From Macrostomum hystrix (Eukaryota; Platyhelminthes; Macrostomidae): a stretch of DNA of 64,000 bases. Shown piece after piece: positions 19,331-30,246 of this stretch. Under the pieces are notes generated by a model that saw nothing but the letters and a program-made list of their open reading frames with translations, was not told where the DNA came from and made no database searches. Each line of letters begins with the position of its first letter. Position 1 is the stretch's first letter. The stretch lies in assembly GCA_950097015.1 (NCBI GenBank), contig CATNEN010000006.1:124001-188000 (forward strand). Reading direction: 5' to 3'. Made by a program: the position numbers and the translations under genes.

Positions 19331-19765
19331 GTTTTGAACACTTTTTTTGTATGTTGAAGCGCATCATTTAATTTTCGAGGAAATTCTTCTACCAAAATTT
19401 AAATCAAAGATGGTCACTTAAAAAATTCTGGTGACCCCCGCTTGCATACTACTCAGATATAGGAAAGCAGATTTTTTAATTGCGTCTGTCACTTTATTCA
19501 GGAAATAGGGTAAATAGCATATTAGCCTTTTCTGACTAATAGGAAGCGTCAATATACCACAAAAATATTTTACGTAATACACTTACTACAACTATTTCTC
19601 TTTTTTTTTTGTTCTGCAATAGGGAAAAATGCCAACGCGTTAACATTTTCTGGCCAATCCGAAGCATACTAGAGCTTTCTAAAAAAAGTTGCAATAGGAA
19701 AAAAAAGCCAACGCGTTAACTTTTTCTGGCCAATCCGAAGCAGGCTAGAGTTTCTGCGCCTATTG
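19331..19765. repeat. Non-coding Polinton segment with a direct repeat of about 69 bp
   Basis: Two copies (about 19613-19681 and 19689-19757) of a block that includes gccaacgcgttaac and ctggccaatccgaagca. Nothing else is recognised in this stretch. Confidence 0.75.
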
Positions 19766-20431
19766 TCAAACAAGTTGCTTCCATAACTGATCATCCTCAA
19801 GGATTTCAACTAATATTGACATATTGGTGTTCAAATCACGAAGCGGCAGGGAGACTTGCCTAAGACCAGGGTATTCACTTTCCAGCTTGAACAACTTCAT
19901 ATAAAGATTTGCTGACGAAACCTTGAGGTTTACTTGATCAAGAAGGTAGTCAAAATGCTGCTTTCGTGCCTTCTTACCGCTGTTTTTATTACTGGCTTTA
20001 AATGTCAACAAGAGTTTTCCACATTGGATCGCATGATGCAGACCAGTCTTCTGCGACCTTCTCAGACGAAACAGAGCGCACTGCAGACGCTCTACCACAT
20101 CACCGCTTTCATCATCGGCAGGTTTCCCAACATCTGCTTGGGGAATTCGTGAAGCGAGGAGCTTCTGTTTGAAGTCTTCTTTGCGCTTAGCTCGCCGCTC
20201 TGCATCAAGCGCCGCCACGCGATCACTCGCGGCCTTCTTCTGCAGCCGCGTTAGAGTGAGGACTTCCATTTGCAGCGACTCTTCGTTGAGCTTGAAAAAT
20301 GCGGCGATCTTTTGTCGTTTCTGCGCAGCTCTAACTGGATCCTTGATTTCTGCTAAAGTCTCAGATAAGACCTCACATAGGCTCCGTTGCACTGTTTCGC
20401 CAGACAGGTTTATACACCAATCGACATCCAT
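19766..20431 (-). CDS. DUF3102-like helical protein, GC-richer than its Polinton neighbours (221 aa)
   Basis: It starts MDVDWCINLSGETV. The N-terminal half is a charged helix rich in Ala, Arg and Lys. The C-terminal half has GLHHAIQCGKLLLTFKA, then HFDYLLDQVNLKVSSANLYM and KLFKLESEYP. This follows the pattern (large helix with G-LL-AK, then a WL..N..S..TA..YM helix) of the phage/plasmid DUF3102 family, by memory only. Codon use is GC-richer than in the other Polinton genes, which suggests a later gain. It lies near the right TIR, followed upstream by a 16-base G run (20561-20576). Function unknown. Confidence 0.55.
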   Translation of the reverse strand: MDVDWCINLSGETVQRSLCEVLSETLAEIKDPVRAAQKRQKIAAFFKLNEESLQMEVLTLTRLQKKAASDRVAALDAERRAKRKEDFKQKLLASRIPQADVGKPADDESGDVVERLQCALFRLRRSQKTGLHHAIQCGKLLLTFKASNKNSGKKARKQHFDYLLDQVNLKVSSANLYMKLFKLESEYPGLRQVSLPLRDLNTNMSILVEILEDDQLWKQLV

Positions 20432-20730
20432 AGATGAAGTAGAAGCTATTACGGTTTCGGTTGAGAAGTGTAAAATAACTTTAGGAAGAGGCGGCGAAAA
20501 GGGCGGGCTGAGCTCACGTTTGTTTTAAGAGCTGACGTTGAGCTCACGTTTGAGCGTATTGGGGGGGGGGGGGGGGTGGAGCCAACTGGGAGTGACTACC
20601 AACACCGCTCGCGCTGTGAACTAAGACAAGAAACAGCTGCCTTACACATTCCGCTCAACATCCACCCGCCACACAGCAAAATATCAAACGCTCGTACGTA
20701 AAATATCGATTTTAATGCAGCGTGTTCTAT
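20432..20730. other. Right-end Polinton segment with poly-G tract
   Basis: Contains repeated gagctcacgtttg words (20510-20553) and 16 consecutive G bases (20561-20576). Probably the promoter side of the 221-aa gene; no gene seen. Confidence 0.5.
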
Positions 20731-20963
20731 AGCTGCTTAATGATTTCTGCAAAGTTATAGTAGCTGTCGTAGTCCTTTATAATTGCTCCATACTTATGAA
20801 ACCAGTGACTTTGGAGAGCTAGATTAATATTAGGGACATTGATATCGACGTTGGGACAATATTTCTTCATGTACTCGCTGCATTCTCGTTTGCATTGGTA
20901 CTTACTCTTGTAATTAGGCTCATGACTTTTGTAATAAGATCCTGGAGAGACGATTGGGAGCAT
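20727..20963 (-). CDS. TIR-encoded small protein, right copy (78 aa)
   Basis: Same protein as at 6197-6445, starting MLPIVSPGSYYKS after the same leader, read outward-in from the right TIR. It ends KQL and stop right at the TIR edge, where the left copy runs on four more residues. Two identical genes facing inward is a consequence of the long TIRs. Confidence 0.6.
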   Translation of the reverse strand: MLPIVSPGSYYKSHEPNYKSKYQCKRECSEYMKKYCPNVDINVPNINLALQSHWFHKYGAIIKDYDSYYNFAEIIKQL

Positions 20964-21422
20964 TTTTAATGAGAATATAATTTTTTTTCGGAGGATGAGC
21001 ACCCTAGGTTTGGGGTCTTGAGTTTGGGGAATGGGATTTTAGTGCTAATTTGATTGTCTTGGCACGCTTTTTGCAGCTTCGCTATTTTGTGCATGATCTC
21101 TTAGGGAGTGGCTGCGATAATTTGTTTTGTCCAAGTTCAGAAACTGGAAAGTATTTTTTTTTTTGGCGGGGGAACCTTGTTCCTTCAGGAAAGGTAATGG
21201 TTTGTGCAATAAGGAGGCTGCGATAATTTTTTGTCCTAGATATTCAACTTACAAACTGATGTGGGATATTAAAAGTAGAGAATTTAGAATATGGAGACGG
21301 AGTTTTTAGAGGGGCGGGGACCCTTTTTTTCCTGATCTCTTCGGGAATAATAAAAGTAATGGTTTGTGGATAATGGAGGCTGCGATTATTTTTGTCCTAG
21401 AAGCCCCCTCTTGCATACTACT
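20731..21422 (-). repeat. Polinton right terminal inverted repeat (692 bp)
   Basis: Reverse complement of 5738-6429, with only homopolymer length differences seen. The outer end is GCATACTACT, followed by the target duplication CCTAAT. Confidence 0.96.
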
Positions 21423-21428
21423 CCTAAT
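21423..21428. repeat. Right target-site duplication CCTAAT
   Basis: Matches 5732-5737. Confidence 0.85.
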
Positions 21429-21771
21429 ACCTGTAATTCAAAACCTAATACCTGTAATTCAAAGCCTAATACCTGTAATTCAAAGCCTAATACCTGTAAT
21501 TCAAAGCCTAATACCTGTAATTCAAAACCTAATACCTGTAATTCAAAACCTAATACCTGTAATTCAAAGCCTAATACCTGTAATTCAAAGCCAAATACCT
21601 GTAATTCAAAGCCTAATACCTGTAATTCAAAACCTAATACCTGTAATTCAAAGCCCAATACCTGTAATTCAAAGCCTAATACCTGTAATTCGAAGCCTAA
21701 TACCTGTATTTCAAAGCCTAATACCTGTAATTCAAAGCCTAATACCTGTAATTCAAAGCCCACTACATGCA
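21423..21771. repeat. 21-bp minisatellite, right part
   Basis: About 16 more units of the array that the Polinton interrupted, same orientation as the left part. Confidence 0.96.
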
Positions 21772-22390
21772 CTCATCTGCTATTCAGAGCCCTCACCTGC
21801 TAGACAGAGCCCTCTTCTGTTAGACTGAGCCCTCATCTGTTAGACAGAGCCCTCATCTGTTAGACCGAGTCCTCACCTGTTAGACAGAGCCCTCATCTGT
21901 TAGACAGAGCCCTCATCTGTTAGACCGAGTCCTCACCTGTTAGACAGAGCCCTCATCTGTTAGACAGAGCCCTCATCTGTTAGACCGAGTCCTCACCTGT
22001 TAGACAGAGCCCTCATCTGTTAGACAGAGCCCTCATCTGTTAGACAGAGCCCTCATCTGTTGGACAGAGCCCTCACCTGTTAGACAGAGCCCTCATCTGT
22101 TAGACAGAGCCCTCATCTGTTAGACAGAGCCCTCATCTGTTAGACAGAGCCCTCATCTGTTAGACAGAGCCCTCTTCTGTTAGACAGAGCCCTCACCTGT
22201 TAGACAGAGCCCTCTTCTGTTAGACAGAGCCCTCATCTGTTAGACCGAGTCCTCACGTGTTAGACAGAGCCCTCTTCTGTTAGACAGAGCCCTCATCTGT
22301 TAGACAGAGCCCTCACCTGTTAGACAGAGCCCTCACCTGTTAGACAGAGCCCTCACCTGTTAGACAGAGCCCTCATCTGTTAAACAGAGC
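21772..22390. repeat. 20-bp minisatellite cctcatctgttagacagagc
   Basis: About 31 units with variants (cctcacctgt, cctcttctgt, accgagtc). The left break of the 7.2-kb duplication lies inside it (about 21,949). Copy 2 of this array is 29147-29587. Confidence 0.95.
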
Positions 22391-23048
22391 AATGAAATTC
22401 AGTTACAAGGACAATTTTGACACAAAGTCAAATAAAACATTCACAAGAACTGTCATTTTTGCGATGAAGGTTGTGACAGAACACAAAAAGCATCACACAG
22501 GATATGCTCAGCTGATTAATTAACTTTTTATTTTTTCGTACGTCTAAAACTTATTCCGCTAAAAGTACACAGATATGGGTTTAAATATATATTCAAAATA
22601 TAAGCGATTAGAATGTAACGGAAATATTATCCAATAAAATTTGGTGAACAAAAAAGTATTATTCATAATTTTGCATTTATGAAAACAAAGCACAAAAAAA
22701 TTCTGTGGTGTTAAAAATAAATATTTGCTTGTCGTGTTACTATTCGGACAAAATCGGATAATCCACTAAATGTCAAGGATCAAAAGTATTGCACGACATG
22801 AAGTATTTAAAATGTAATTTCTAATAATTTCTAATATTAAGAAATAATAAATAACTAAATTCTGAACAAACAGACTAGACTAGAAAACTAATTCAAAGCA
22901 GGCTGCAGGATAATACTCGTATTTTCAAATTGTGATAAGAAAATACATAAAAAGACCAGCTTGTCTTCATTAATAGACTGTGACTGTATATTATATAATA
23001 TTAAATTAGAAAATATTCTCTAGTTTTCGTTTGGAGGTGGACTCGTTG
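22391..23048. other. A/T-rich DNA between two arrays (copy 1)
   Basis: No gene, RNA or transposon recognised. Its copy is 29588-30246. Confidence 0.5.
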
Positions 23049-24150
23049 CACTGATGACTCATCAATCTGCTAGCATTGAATCTCTCCCCGTGAATGTACA
23101 AGTGTACACTGATGACTCATCAATCTGCTAGCATTGAATCTCTCCCCGTGAATGTACAAGTGTACACTGATGACTCATCAATCTGCTAGCATTGAATCTC
23201 TCCCCGTGAATGTACAAGTGTACACTGATGACTCATCAATCTGCTAGCATTGAATCTCTCCCCGTGAATGTACAAGTGTACACTGATGACTCATCAATCT
23301 GCTAGCATTGAATCTCTGTCCGTGAATGTACAAGTGTACACTGATGACTCATCAATCTGCTAGCATTGAATCTCTCCCCGTGAATGTACAAGTATACACT
23401 GATGACTCATCAATCGGCTAGCATTGAACCTCTCCCCGTGAATGTACAAGTGTACACTGATGACTCATCAATCTGCTAGCATTGAATCTCTCCCCGTGAA
23501 TGTACAAGTATACACTGATGACTCATCAATCTGCTAGCATTGAACCTCTCCCCGTGAATGTACAAGTGTACACTGATGACTCATCAATCTGCTAGCATTG
23601 AATCTCTGTCCGTGAATGTACAAGTGTACACTGATGACTCATCAATCTGCTAGCATTGAATCTCTGTCCGTGAATGTACAAGTGTACACTGATGACTCAT
23701 CAATCTGCTAGCATTGAATCTCTCCCCGTGAATGTACAAGTGTACACTGATGACTCATCAATCTGCTAGCATTGAATCTCTCCCCGTGAATGTACAAGTG
23801 TACACTGATGACTCATCAATCTGCTAGCATTGAACCTCTCCCCGTGAATGTACAAGTGTACACTGATGACTCATCAATCTGCTAGCATTGAATCTCTCCC
23901 CGTGAATGTACAAGTGTACACTGATGACTCATCAATCTGCTAGCATTGAATCTCTCCCCGTGAATGTACAAGTGTACACTGATGACTCATCAATCTGCTA
24001 GCATTGAATCTCTCCCCGTGAATGTACAAGTGTACACTGATGACTCATCAATCTGCTAGCATTGAATCTCTCCCCGTGAATGTACAAGTGTACACTGATG
24101 ACTCATCAATCTGCTAGCATTAAATCTCTGTCCGTGAATGTACACTCATG
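23049..24150. repeat. 58-bp satellite-like array, 19 units, each with a bZIP-type site
   Basis: Each unit starts cactgatgactcatcaatct and contains ATGACTCAT, the pseudo-palindromic AP-1/GCN4 class site, plus the palindromic words GTGTACAC and TGTACA. Units are nearly identical; variants are cccc/gtcc and gtgta/gtata. It lies 3' of the PTPRN last exon. Copy 2: 30247-31348. Confidence 0.95.
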
Positions 24151-24594
24151 TCTCATGGCTAATGTCGAAACCATTGTCAACAAATTTGCTTTGATGAATC
24201 AGTGAAGTAAAGTTTTAGTTAACGTTATTATCAGTTTCACAACGAAAAATAAGAAATAATGATATAATTGTCGGTGGTTATGCAAAAGCAAACGAGACAA
24301 ATGCACGACAAATATTTGACGAAAAGCTTTTACGATTAATCGCTTTAGCGACGAAAAAATGTTTCTTGAAATACAATTTTAACGTTTCGCTACGACATGA
24401 TAAGCATTGAGTGTATAACAAGCTGCAGAAACTAGAAACTGACAGAGATAAACATGTTTGTTATAATATACGAGCCATATCAGTTCCACTTTCCAACACA
24501 AAAATAGCATCGAATGACCAACGAACTCATCTTTAAACTGAAAAAGAAAATTTAAAACAGACTTGCAATTTTCTCTTAAAAACCCTCTTGAAGG
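24151..24594. other. 3' flank of the PTPRN last exon, copy 1
   Basis: A/T-rich; expected to hold the 3' UTR of the duplicated gene half. No other gene seen. Confidence 0.4.
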
Positions 24595-27500
24595 TCACTG
24601 CGGCAACGTCTTCAGGACGTTGTGCACCTCCTCAGCGATAGCCGATACAACGAACTCAAACTGGTCCTGTTATGAATGAAGTGAAAGGTTTACAGTAACA
24701 TGCCTGCTGTGCTGAGTGAGGATTGCTGTGCTGAATGAGGATTGCTGTGCTGAATGAGGATTGCTGTGCTGAATGAGGATTGCTGTGCTGAATGAGGATT
24801 GCAGTGCTGAATGAGGATTGCTGTGCCGAATGAGGATTGCTGTGCTGAGTGAGGATTGCTGTGCTGAATGAGGATTGCTGTGCTGAATGAGGATTGCAGT
24901 GCTGAATGAGGGAGGTTACAGTACTGAATGAGGGAGGTTGCAGTACTGAATGAGGGAGGTTGCAGTACTGAATGAGGAAGATTGTAGTACTGAATGAGGA
25001 GATTGTAGTACTGAATGAGGGAGATTGCAGTACTGAATGAGGGAGATTGCAGTACTGAATGAGGGAGATTGCAGTACTGAATTAGGAGGTTGCAGTACTG
25101 AATGAGGAGATTGCAGTACTGAATGAGGGAGGTTGCAGTACTGAATGAGGGAGGTTGCAGTACTGAATGAGGGAGATTGCAGTACTGAATAAGGAGGTTG
25201 CAGTGCTGAATGAGGAGGTTGTAGTACTGAATGAGGAGGTTGTAGTACTGAATGAGGAGGTTGTAGTACTGAATTAGGAGGTGGCAGTACTGAATGAGGG
25301 AGATTGCAGTACTGAATGAGGGAGATTGCAGTACTGAATGAGGGAGATTGCAGTACTGAATGAGGGAGATTGCAGTACTGAATGAGGGAGATTGCAGTAC
25401 TGAATGAGGGAGATTGCAGTACTGAATGAGGGAGATTGCAGTACTGAATTAGGAGGTTGCAGTACTGAATGAGGAGATTGCAGTACTGAATGAGGGAGAT
25501 TGCAGTACTGAATGAGGAGGTTGCAGTGCTGAATGAGGAGATTGTAGTACTGAATGAGGGAGGTTGTAGTACTGAATGAGGAGGTTGTAGTACTGAATGA
25601 GGAGGTTGTAGTACTGAATGAGGGAGGTTGTACTACTGATTGTGAGTGTAAATGTCTTAAAGTACTTCGCAGGCTCACCCGAGTCTTCACCAGTCCAGGC
25701 CTTTGATCCCGCAGGTGTTCGAGGCTGGCGGCCAGGTCGATCTCCTTGACGCCCTTGGCGATGCGGGCGAGTGCAAGGTCCAGCAGGCAGTAGGTGCCTG
25801 AACGGCCGCAGCCGTCGCTGCAGTGAATCACCAGAGGCGAGGTGCGGCCTTTGAAGGACTTGTTCACCTTGCTGCGGGTGTGACAGGCGGTGGATGAGTC
25901 TATCAGCGAAAAAATATAATAATGAAAAAATAGAGTTAAAAATGTGAATATTACAGTAACCATGGATCAACTGGGATAAACCTGAGTCATCCGGGGATAA
26001 ACCTGGGTCAACTGGATTAAACCAGGATCAACTAGGATAAAACTGGGCCAACTAGGATAAACCTGGGTCAACTAGGATAAACCTGGGTCATCCGGGGATA
26101 AACCTGGGTCATCCGGTGATAAACCTGGGTCAACTGGGATAAACCTGGGTCAACTAGGATAACTGGGTCAACTGGGATAAACCTGGGTCATCCGGGGATA
26201 AACCTGGATCAACTGGGATAAACCTGGGTCAACTAGGATAAACCTGGGTCAACTGGAATAAACCTGGGTCATCCGGGGATGAACCTGGGTCAGCCATCTC
26301 ACCGACGGAAGTCCAGCAGAGCCTTGGCACTGCGCGGCAGGCCGGCCTCCTCCCAGGTGAGGAAGTGAAACATGGTGACGGTGCGCGCCTCGCCACTGTC
26401 CAAATTCTTCAGGTAGAAGTTGCGCACCAGAAAGTCTTCGAACCAGACGTGCTCGGAAACCAGGTGGACCTGGGTTGTAGCAAACAAGGGAAATCTGTGA
26501 ACAGGGGATATCTGTGAACAGCGAAATCTGTGAACGGGGGAAATCTGTGAACGGGGGACATCTATGAACAGGGGAAATCTGTGAGCAGGGGAAATCTGTG
26601 AACAAGGGACATTTATGAACAGGGGAAATCTGTGAACAAGGGAAATCTGTGAACATGGGAAATCTGTGAGCAGGGGAAATCTGTGAACAAGGGACATTTA
26701 TGAAGAGGGGAAATCTGTGAACAGATGAAATCTGTGAACGGGGGAAATCTGTGAACGGGGGAAATCTGTGAACAGGGGAAATCAGTGCACAGGGGAAATC
26801 TGTGAACAAGGGAAATCTGTGAACAAGGGAAATCTGTGAACGGGGAACATCTGTGAACAGGGGAAATCTGTGAGCAGGGAAAATCTGTGAACAAGGGAAA
26901 TCTGTGAACAAGGGAAATCTGTGAACGGGGGACATCTGTGAACAAGGGAAATCTGTGAACAAGGGAAATCTGTGAACAGGGGAAATCTGTGAACAAGGGA
27001 AATCTTTGAACAAGGGAAATCTGTGAACAAGGGAAATCTGTGAACAAGGGAAATCTGTGAACAGGGGAAATCTGTGAACAAGGGAAATCTGTGAACGGGG
27101 GAAATCTGTGAACAAGGGAGATCTGTGAACAGGGAGATCTGTGAACAAGGGACATCTGTGAACAAGGGAAATCTGTGAAAAAGGGAGATCTGTGAACAAG
27201 GGACATCTGTGAACAGGGGAAATCTGTGAAAGGAGGAGTATATAAAATATTGAATCCTGTAGCACATAATCTAATAAAGCGGTGTTGAATCGCACCTCAA
27301 ACCTGTTGAACAGCTTGGAGCCCTCAGCCGGCCAGTACATGACGCTCTGTTCATTAGCGCCAACACTGGCCAGGTTCACGATCGTCACGGAGCAGCACTC
27401 CCACAGCATCTGCCAGAAGTCGGCAGCTGTTGAATCCGTGGGTCCCTGGGCCAGGATGTAGGCCTTAACCCTCGGGTCGGAGTCGTAGATGTAGCTGGCG

Positions 27501-29046
27501 TTGATGTAGTCTCCGCCAGTTGCGTTCAGTTCGCGCTTCAGTATCACCCGTGAATGGTCGTCTGCGCCCGAAAATGACAATAGAAGCCTTTTTAAGAGCT
27601 ACTGACAGTAGTTAAGGAAGATTACCAACCTAATTCTTGCATTCTTGGGTTAGCAAGAAAAATTAAACAATTAGTTGTCGCTATGCTCACAGACCCAGTG
27701 TAGTTAACCAAATTGAAAATCACAGATTATACGAGTAAAAATGACCCTAAAAACGTTTCACTCACACGGCAGAAGGTCCTGGAATCGATTCTTGGCCGCA
27801 TTCTCCGGGGTAGCGCCAGCGATAGATGAGCTCTGTTCGGCCTCGTATGAGCACAGATCGGCCCATTCCTGCTCAAGCTTCTCCTTGCTACTCAGATAGT
27901 TCTCCATGTAACTCTGGGTTCGGCGGTGTGTGGGATCTCGTCTGTTCATGTGTGGGATCTCGTCTGTTCATGTGTGGGATCTCGTCTGTTCATGTGTGGG
28001 ATCTCGTTTGTTCATGTGTGGGATATTGTCTGTTCATGTGTGGGATCCCGTCTGTTCATGTGTGGGATCTCGTCTGTTCATGTGTGGGATCTCGTCTGTT
28101 CATGTGTGGGATCTCGTCTGTTCATGTGTGGGATCTCGTTTGTTCATGTGTGGGATATTGTCTGTTCATGTGTGGGATCCCGTCTGTTCATGTGTGGGAT
28201 CTCGTCTGTTCATGTGTGGGATCTCGTCTGTTCATGTGTGGGATCTCGTCTGTTCATGGGTGGGATCTCTTCTGTTCATGTGTGGGATATCGTCTGTTCA
28301 TGTGTGGGATCTCGTCTGTTCATGTGTGGGATCTCGACTGTTCATGTGTGGGATCTCGTCTGTTCATGTGTGGGATCTCGTCTGTTCATGGGTGGGATCT
28401 CTTCTGTTCATGTGTGGGATATCGTCTGTTCATGTGTGGGATCTCGACTGTTCATGTGTGGGATCTCGTCTGTTCATGTGTGGGATCTCGTCTGTTCATG
28501 GGTGGGATCTCTTCTGTTCATGTGTGGGATATCGTCTGTTCATGTGTGGGATCTCGTCTGTTCATGTGTGGGATATCGTCTGTTCATGTGTGGGATCTTG
28601 TCTGTTCATGTGTGGGATCTCGTCTGTTCATGGGTGGGATCTCTTCTGTTCATGTGTGGGATATCGTCTGTTCATGTGTGGGATCTTGTCTGTTCATGTG
28701 TGGGATCTCGTCTGTTCATGGGTGGGATCTCTTCTGTTCATGTGTGGGATCTTGTCTGTTCATGTGTGGGATCTCGTCTGTTCATGGGTGGGATCTCTTC
28801 TGTTCATGTGTGGGATATCGTCTGTTCATGTGTGGGATCTCGTCTGTTCATGTGTGGGATCTCGTCTGTTCATGTGTGGGATCTCGTCTGTTCATGTGTG
28901 GGATCTCGTCTGTTCATGTGTGGGATCCCGTCTGTTCATGTGTGGGATTTCGTGGGCATTGGTGGGCACAATTGGCAACCAGAGGACTCACCAGAATGAG
29001 GTGTCCAGTAGTAATATCCATGTCAGTTGTGATTGGGTCATCACTC
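24595..29046 (-). CDS. Duplicated 3' half of PTPRN/IA-2 (copy 1, exons 10-15 only)
   Basis: Exons, 5' to 3': 29046-28992, 27913-27766, 27561-27296, 26469-26303, 25871-25679, 24666-24595. They code the region after the TM exon ([10 protein letters not shown]) and the whole PTP domain, ending LPQ and stop, with the same splice sites and phases as copy 2. There is no TM, luminal part or start codon in this copy, and the nearest 5' exons lie beyond copy 2. So it is either a non-functional tail, an alternative 3' block reached by skipping copy 2, or an assembly duplicate. No inactivating change is seen. Confidence 0.8.
24700..25640. repeat. 19-21-bp minisatellite filling an intron (copy 1)
   Basis: Units of the type tgctgaatgaggattgc and gcagtactgaatgaggga, about 45 copies, in the intron 24667-25678. 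Confidence 0.93.
25960..26290. repeat. 21-bp minisatellite filling an intron (copy 1)
   Basis: Units of the type aacctgggtcaactaggata, about 15 copies, in the intron 25872-26302. Confidence 0.92.
26484..27238. repeat. 17-bp minisatellite filling an intron (copy 1)
   Basis: Units gaaatctgtgaacaagg, about 44 copies, in the intron 26470-27295. Because 17 is not a multiple of 3, all three frames look open; none is a gene. Confidence 0.94.
27927..28955. repeat. 22-bp minisatellite filling an intron (copy 1)
   Basis: Units made of gtgtgggatctcgtctgttc plus at, about 47 copies, in the intron 27914-28991. Large open frames on the plus strand here are repeat artefacts. Confidence 0.95.
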
Positions 29047-29146
29047 CTGTTCAATTGTGGAGAAGGTCAATTGATAAGTCTTTGAGAAAAATGTGCGAAA
29101 AAGTGTTAATTAAAATAATCAGACACTTCATTAACACTCGTAGAGA

Positions 29147-29587
29147 GCCCTCATCTGTTAGACAGAGCCCTCATCTGTTAGACCGAGTCCTCACCTGTTA
29201 GACAGAGCCCTCATCTGTTAGACAGAGCCCTCATCTGTTAGACAGAGCCCTCATCTGTTGGACAGAGCCCTCACCTGTTAGACAGAGCCCTCATCTGTTA
29301 GACAGAGCCCTCATCTGTTAGACAGAGCCCTCATCTGTTAGACAGAGCCCTCATCTGTTAGACAGAGCCCTCTTCTGTTAGACAGAGCCCTCACCTGTTA
29401 GACAGAGCCCTCTTCTGTTAGACAGAGCCCTCATCTGTTAGACCGAGTCCTCACGTGTTAGACAGAGCCCTCTTCTGTTAGACAGAGCCCTCATCTGTTA
29501 GACAGAGCCCTCACCTGTTAGACAGAGCCCTCACCTGTTAGACAGAGCCCTCACCTGTTAGACAGAGCCCTCATCTGTTAAACAGAG
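29147..29587. repeat. 20-bp minisatellite (copy 2)
   Basis: The same cctcatctgttagacagagc units as 21772-22390, about 22 copies. Confidence 0.95.
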
Positions 29588-30246
29588 CAATGAAATTCAG
29601 TTACAAGGACAATTTTGACACAAAGTCAAATAAAACATTCACAAGAACTGTCATTTTTGCGATGAAGGTTGTGACAGAACACAAAAAGCATCACACAGGA
29701 TATGCTCAGCTGATTAATTAACTTTTTATTTTTTCGTACGTCTAAAACTTATTCCGCTAAAAGTACACAGATATGGGTTTAAATATATATTCAAAATATA
29801 AGCGATTAGAATGTAACGGAAATATTATCCAATAAAATTTGGTGAACAAAAAAGTATTATTCATAATTTTGCATTTATGAAAACAAAGCACAAAAAAATT
29901 CTGTGGTGTTAAAAATAAATATTTGCTTGTCGTGTTACTATTCGGACAAAATCGGATAATCCACTAAATGTCAAGGATCAAAAGTATTGCACGACATGAA
30001 GTATTTAAAATGTAATTTCTAATAATTTCTAATATTAAGAAATAATAAATAACTAAATTCTGAACAAACAGACTAGACTAGAAAACTAATTCAAAGCAGG
30101 CTGCAGGATAATACTCGTATTTTCAAATTGTGATAAGAAAATACATAAAAAGACCAGCTTGTCTTCATTAATAGACTGTGACTGTATATTATATAATATT
30201 AAATTAGAAAATATTCTCTAGTTTTCGTTTGGAGGTGGACTCGTTG

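Larger units (their letters stand above)
5738..21422. mobile_element. Polinton/Maverick DNA transposon, 15,685 bp, apparently complete
   Basis: Both ends are seen: AGTAGTATGCAAG at 5738 and its reverse complement ending at 21422, each starting with AG as is usual for Polintons. It has 692-bp terminal inverted repeats, a 6-bp target duplication, and inside it all diagnostic genes: penton, major capsid, packaging ATPase, adenain-like protease, protein-primed DNA polymerase B and rve integrase. The genes have no introns, short spacers and A/T-rich leaders, as in a virus. The main coding frames are intact except one (8615-9801). It is close in style to the adintovirus-type Polintons. Intact TIRs and frames suggest a recent insertion. 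Confidence 0.97.
21949..29146. repeat. 7.2-kb direct tandem duplication, copy 1
   Basis: It matches 29147-36345 base for base wherever I compared (offset 7198, then 7199 after one extra A in an A-run near 24,352/31,551). It contains the 20-bp array end, the 58-bp array and the last six exons of the PTPRN gene with their intron arrays. The junction is in tagagag|ccctcatctg. Confidence 0.93.

Noticed and set aside
23049-24150. Hammerhead ribozyme in the 58-bp units (CTGATGA present)
   Set aside because: No GAAA core and no matching stem II or III on either strand.
27826-29201. Large plus-strand frames of 357-423 codons, and their copies at 35025-36400
   Set aside because: They are the 22-bp intron minisatellite read in three frames, opposite to the PTPRN exons.
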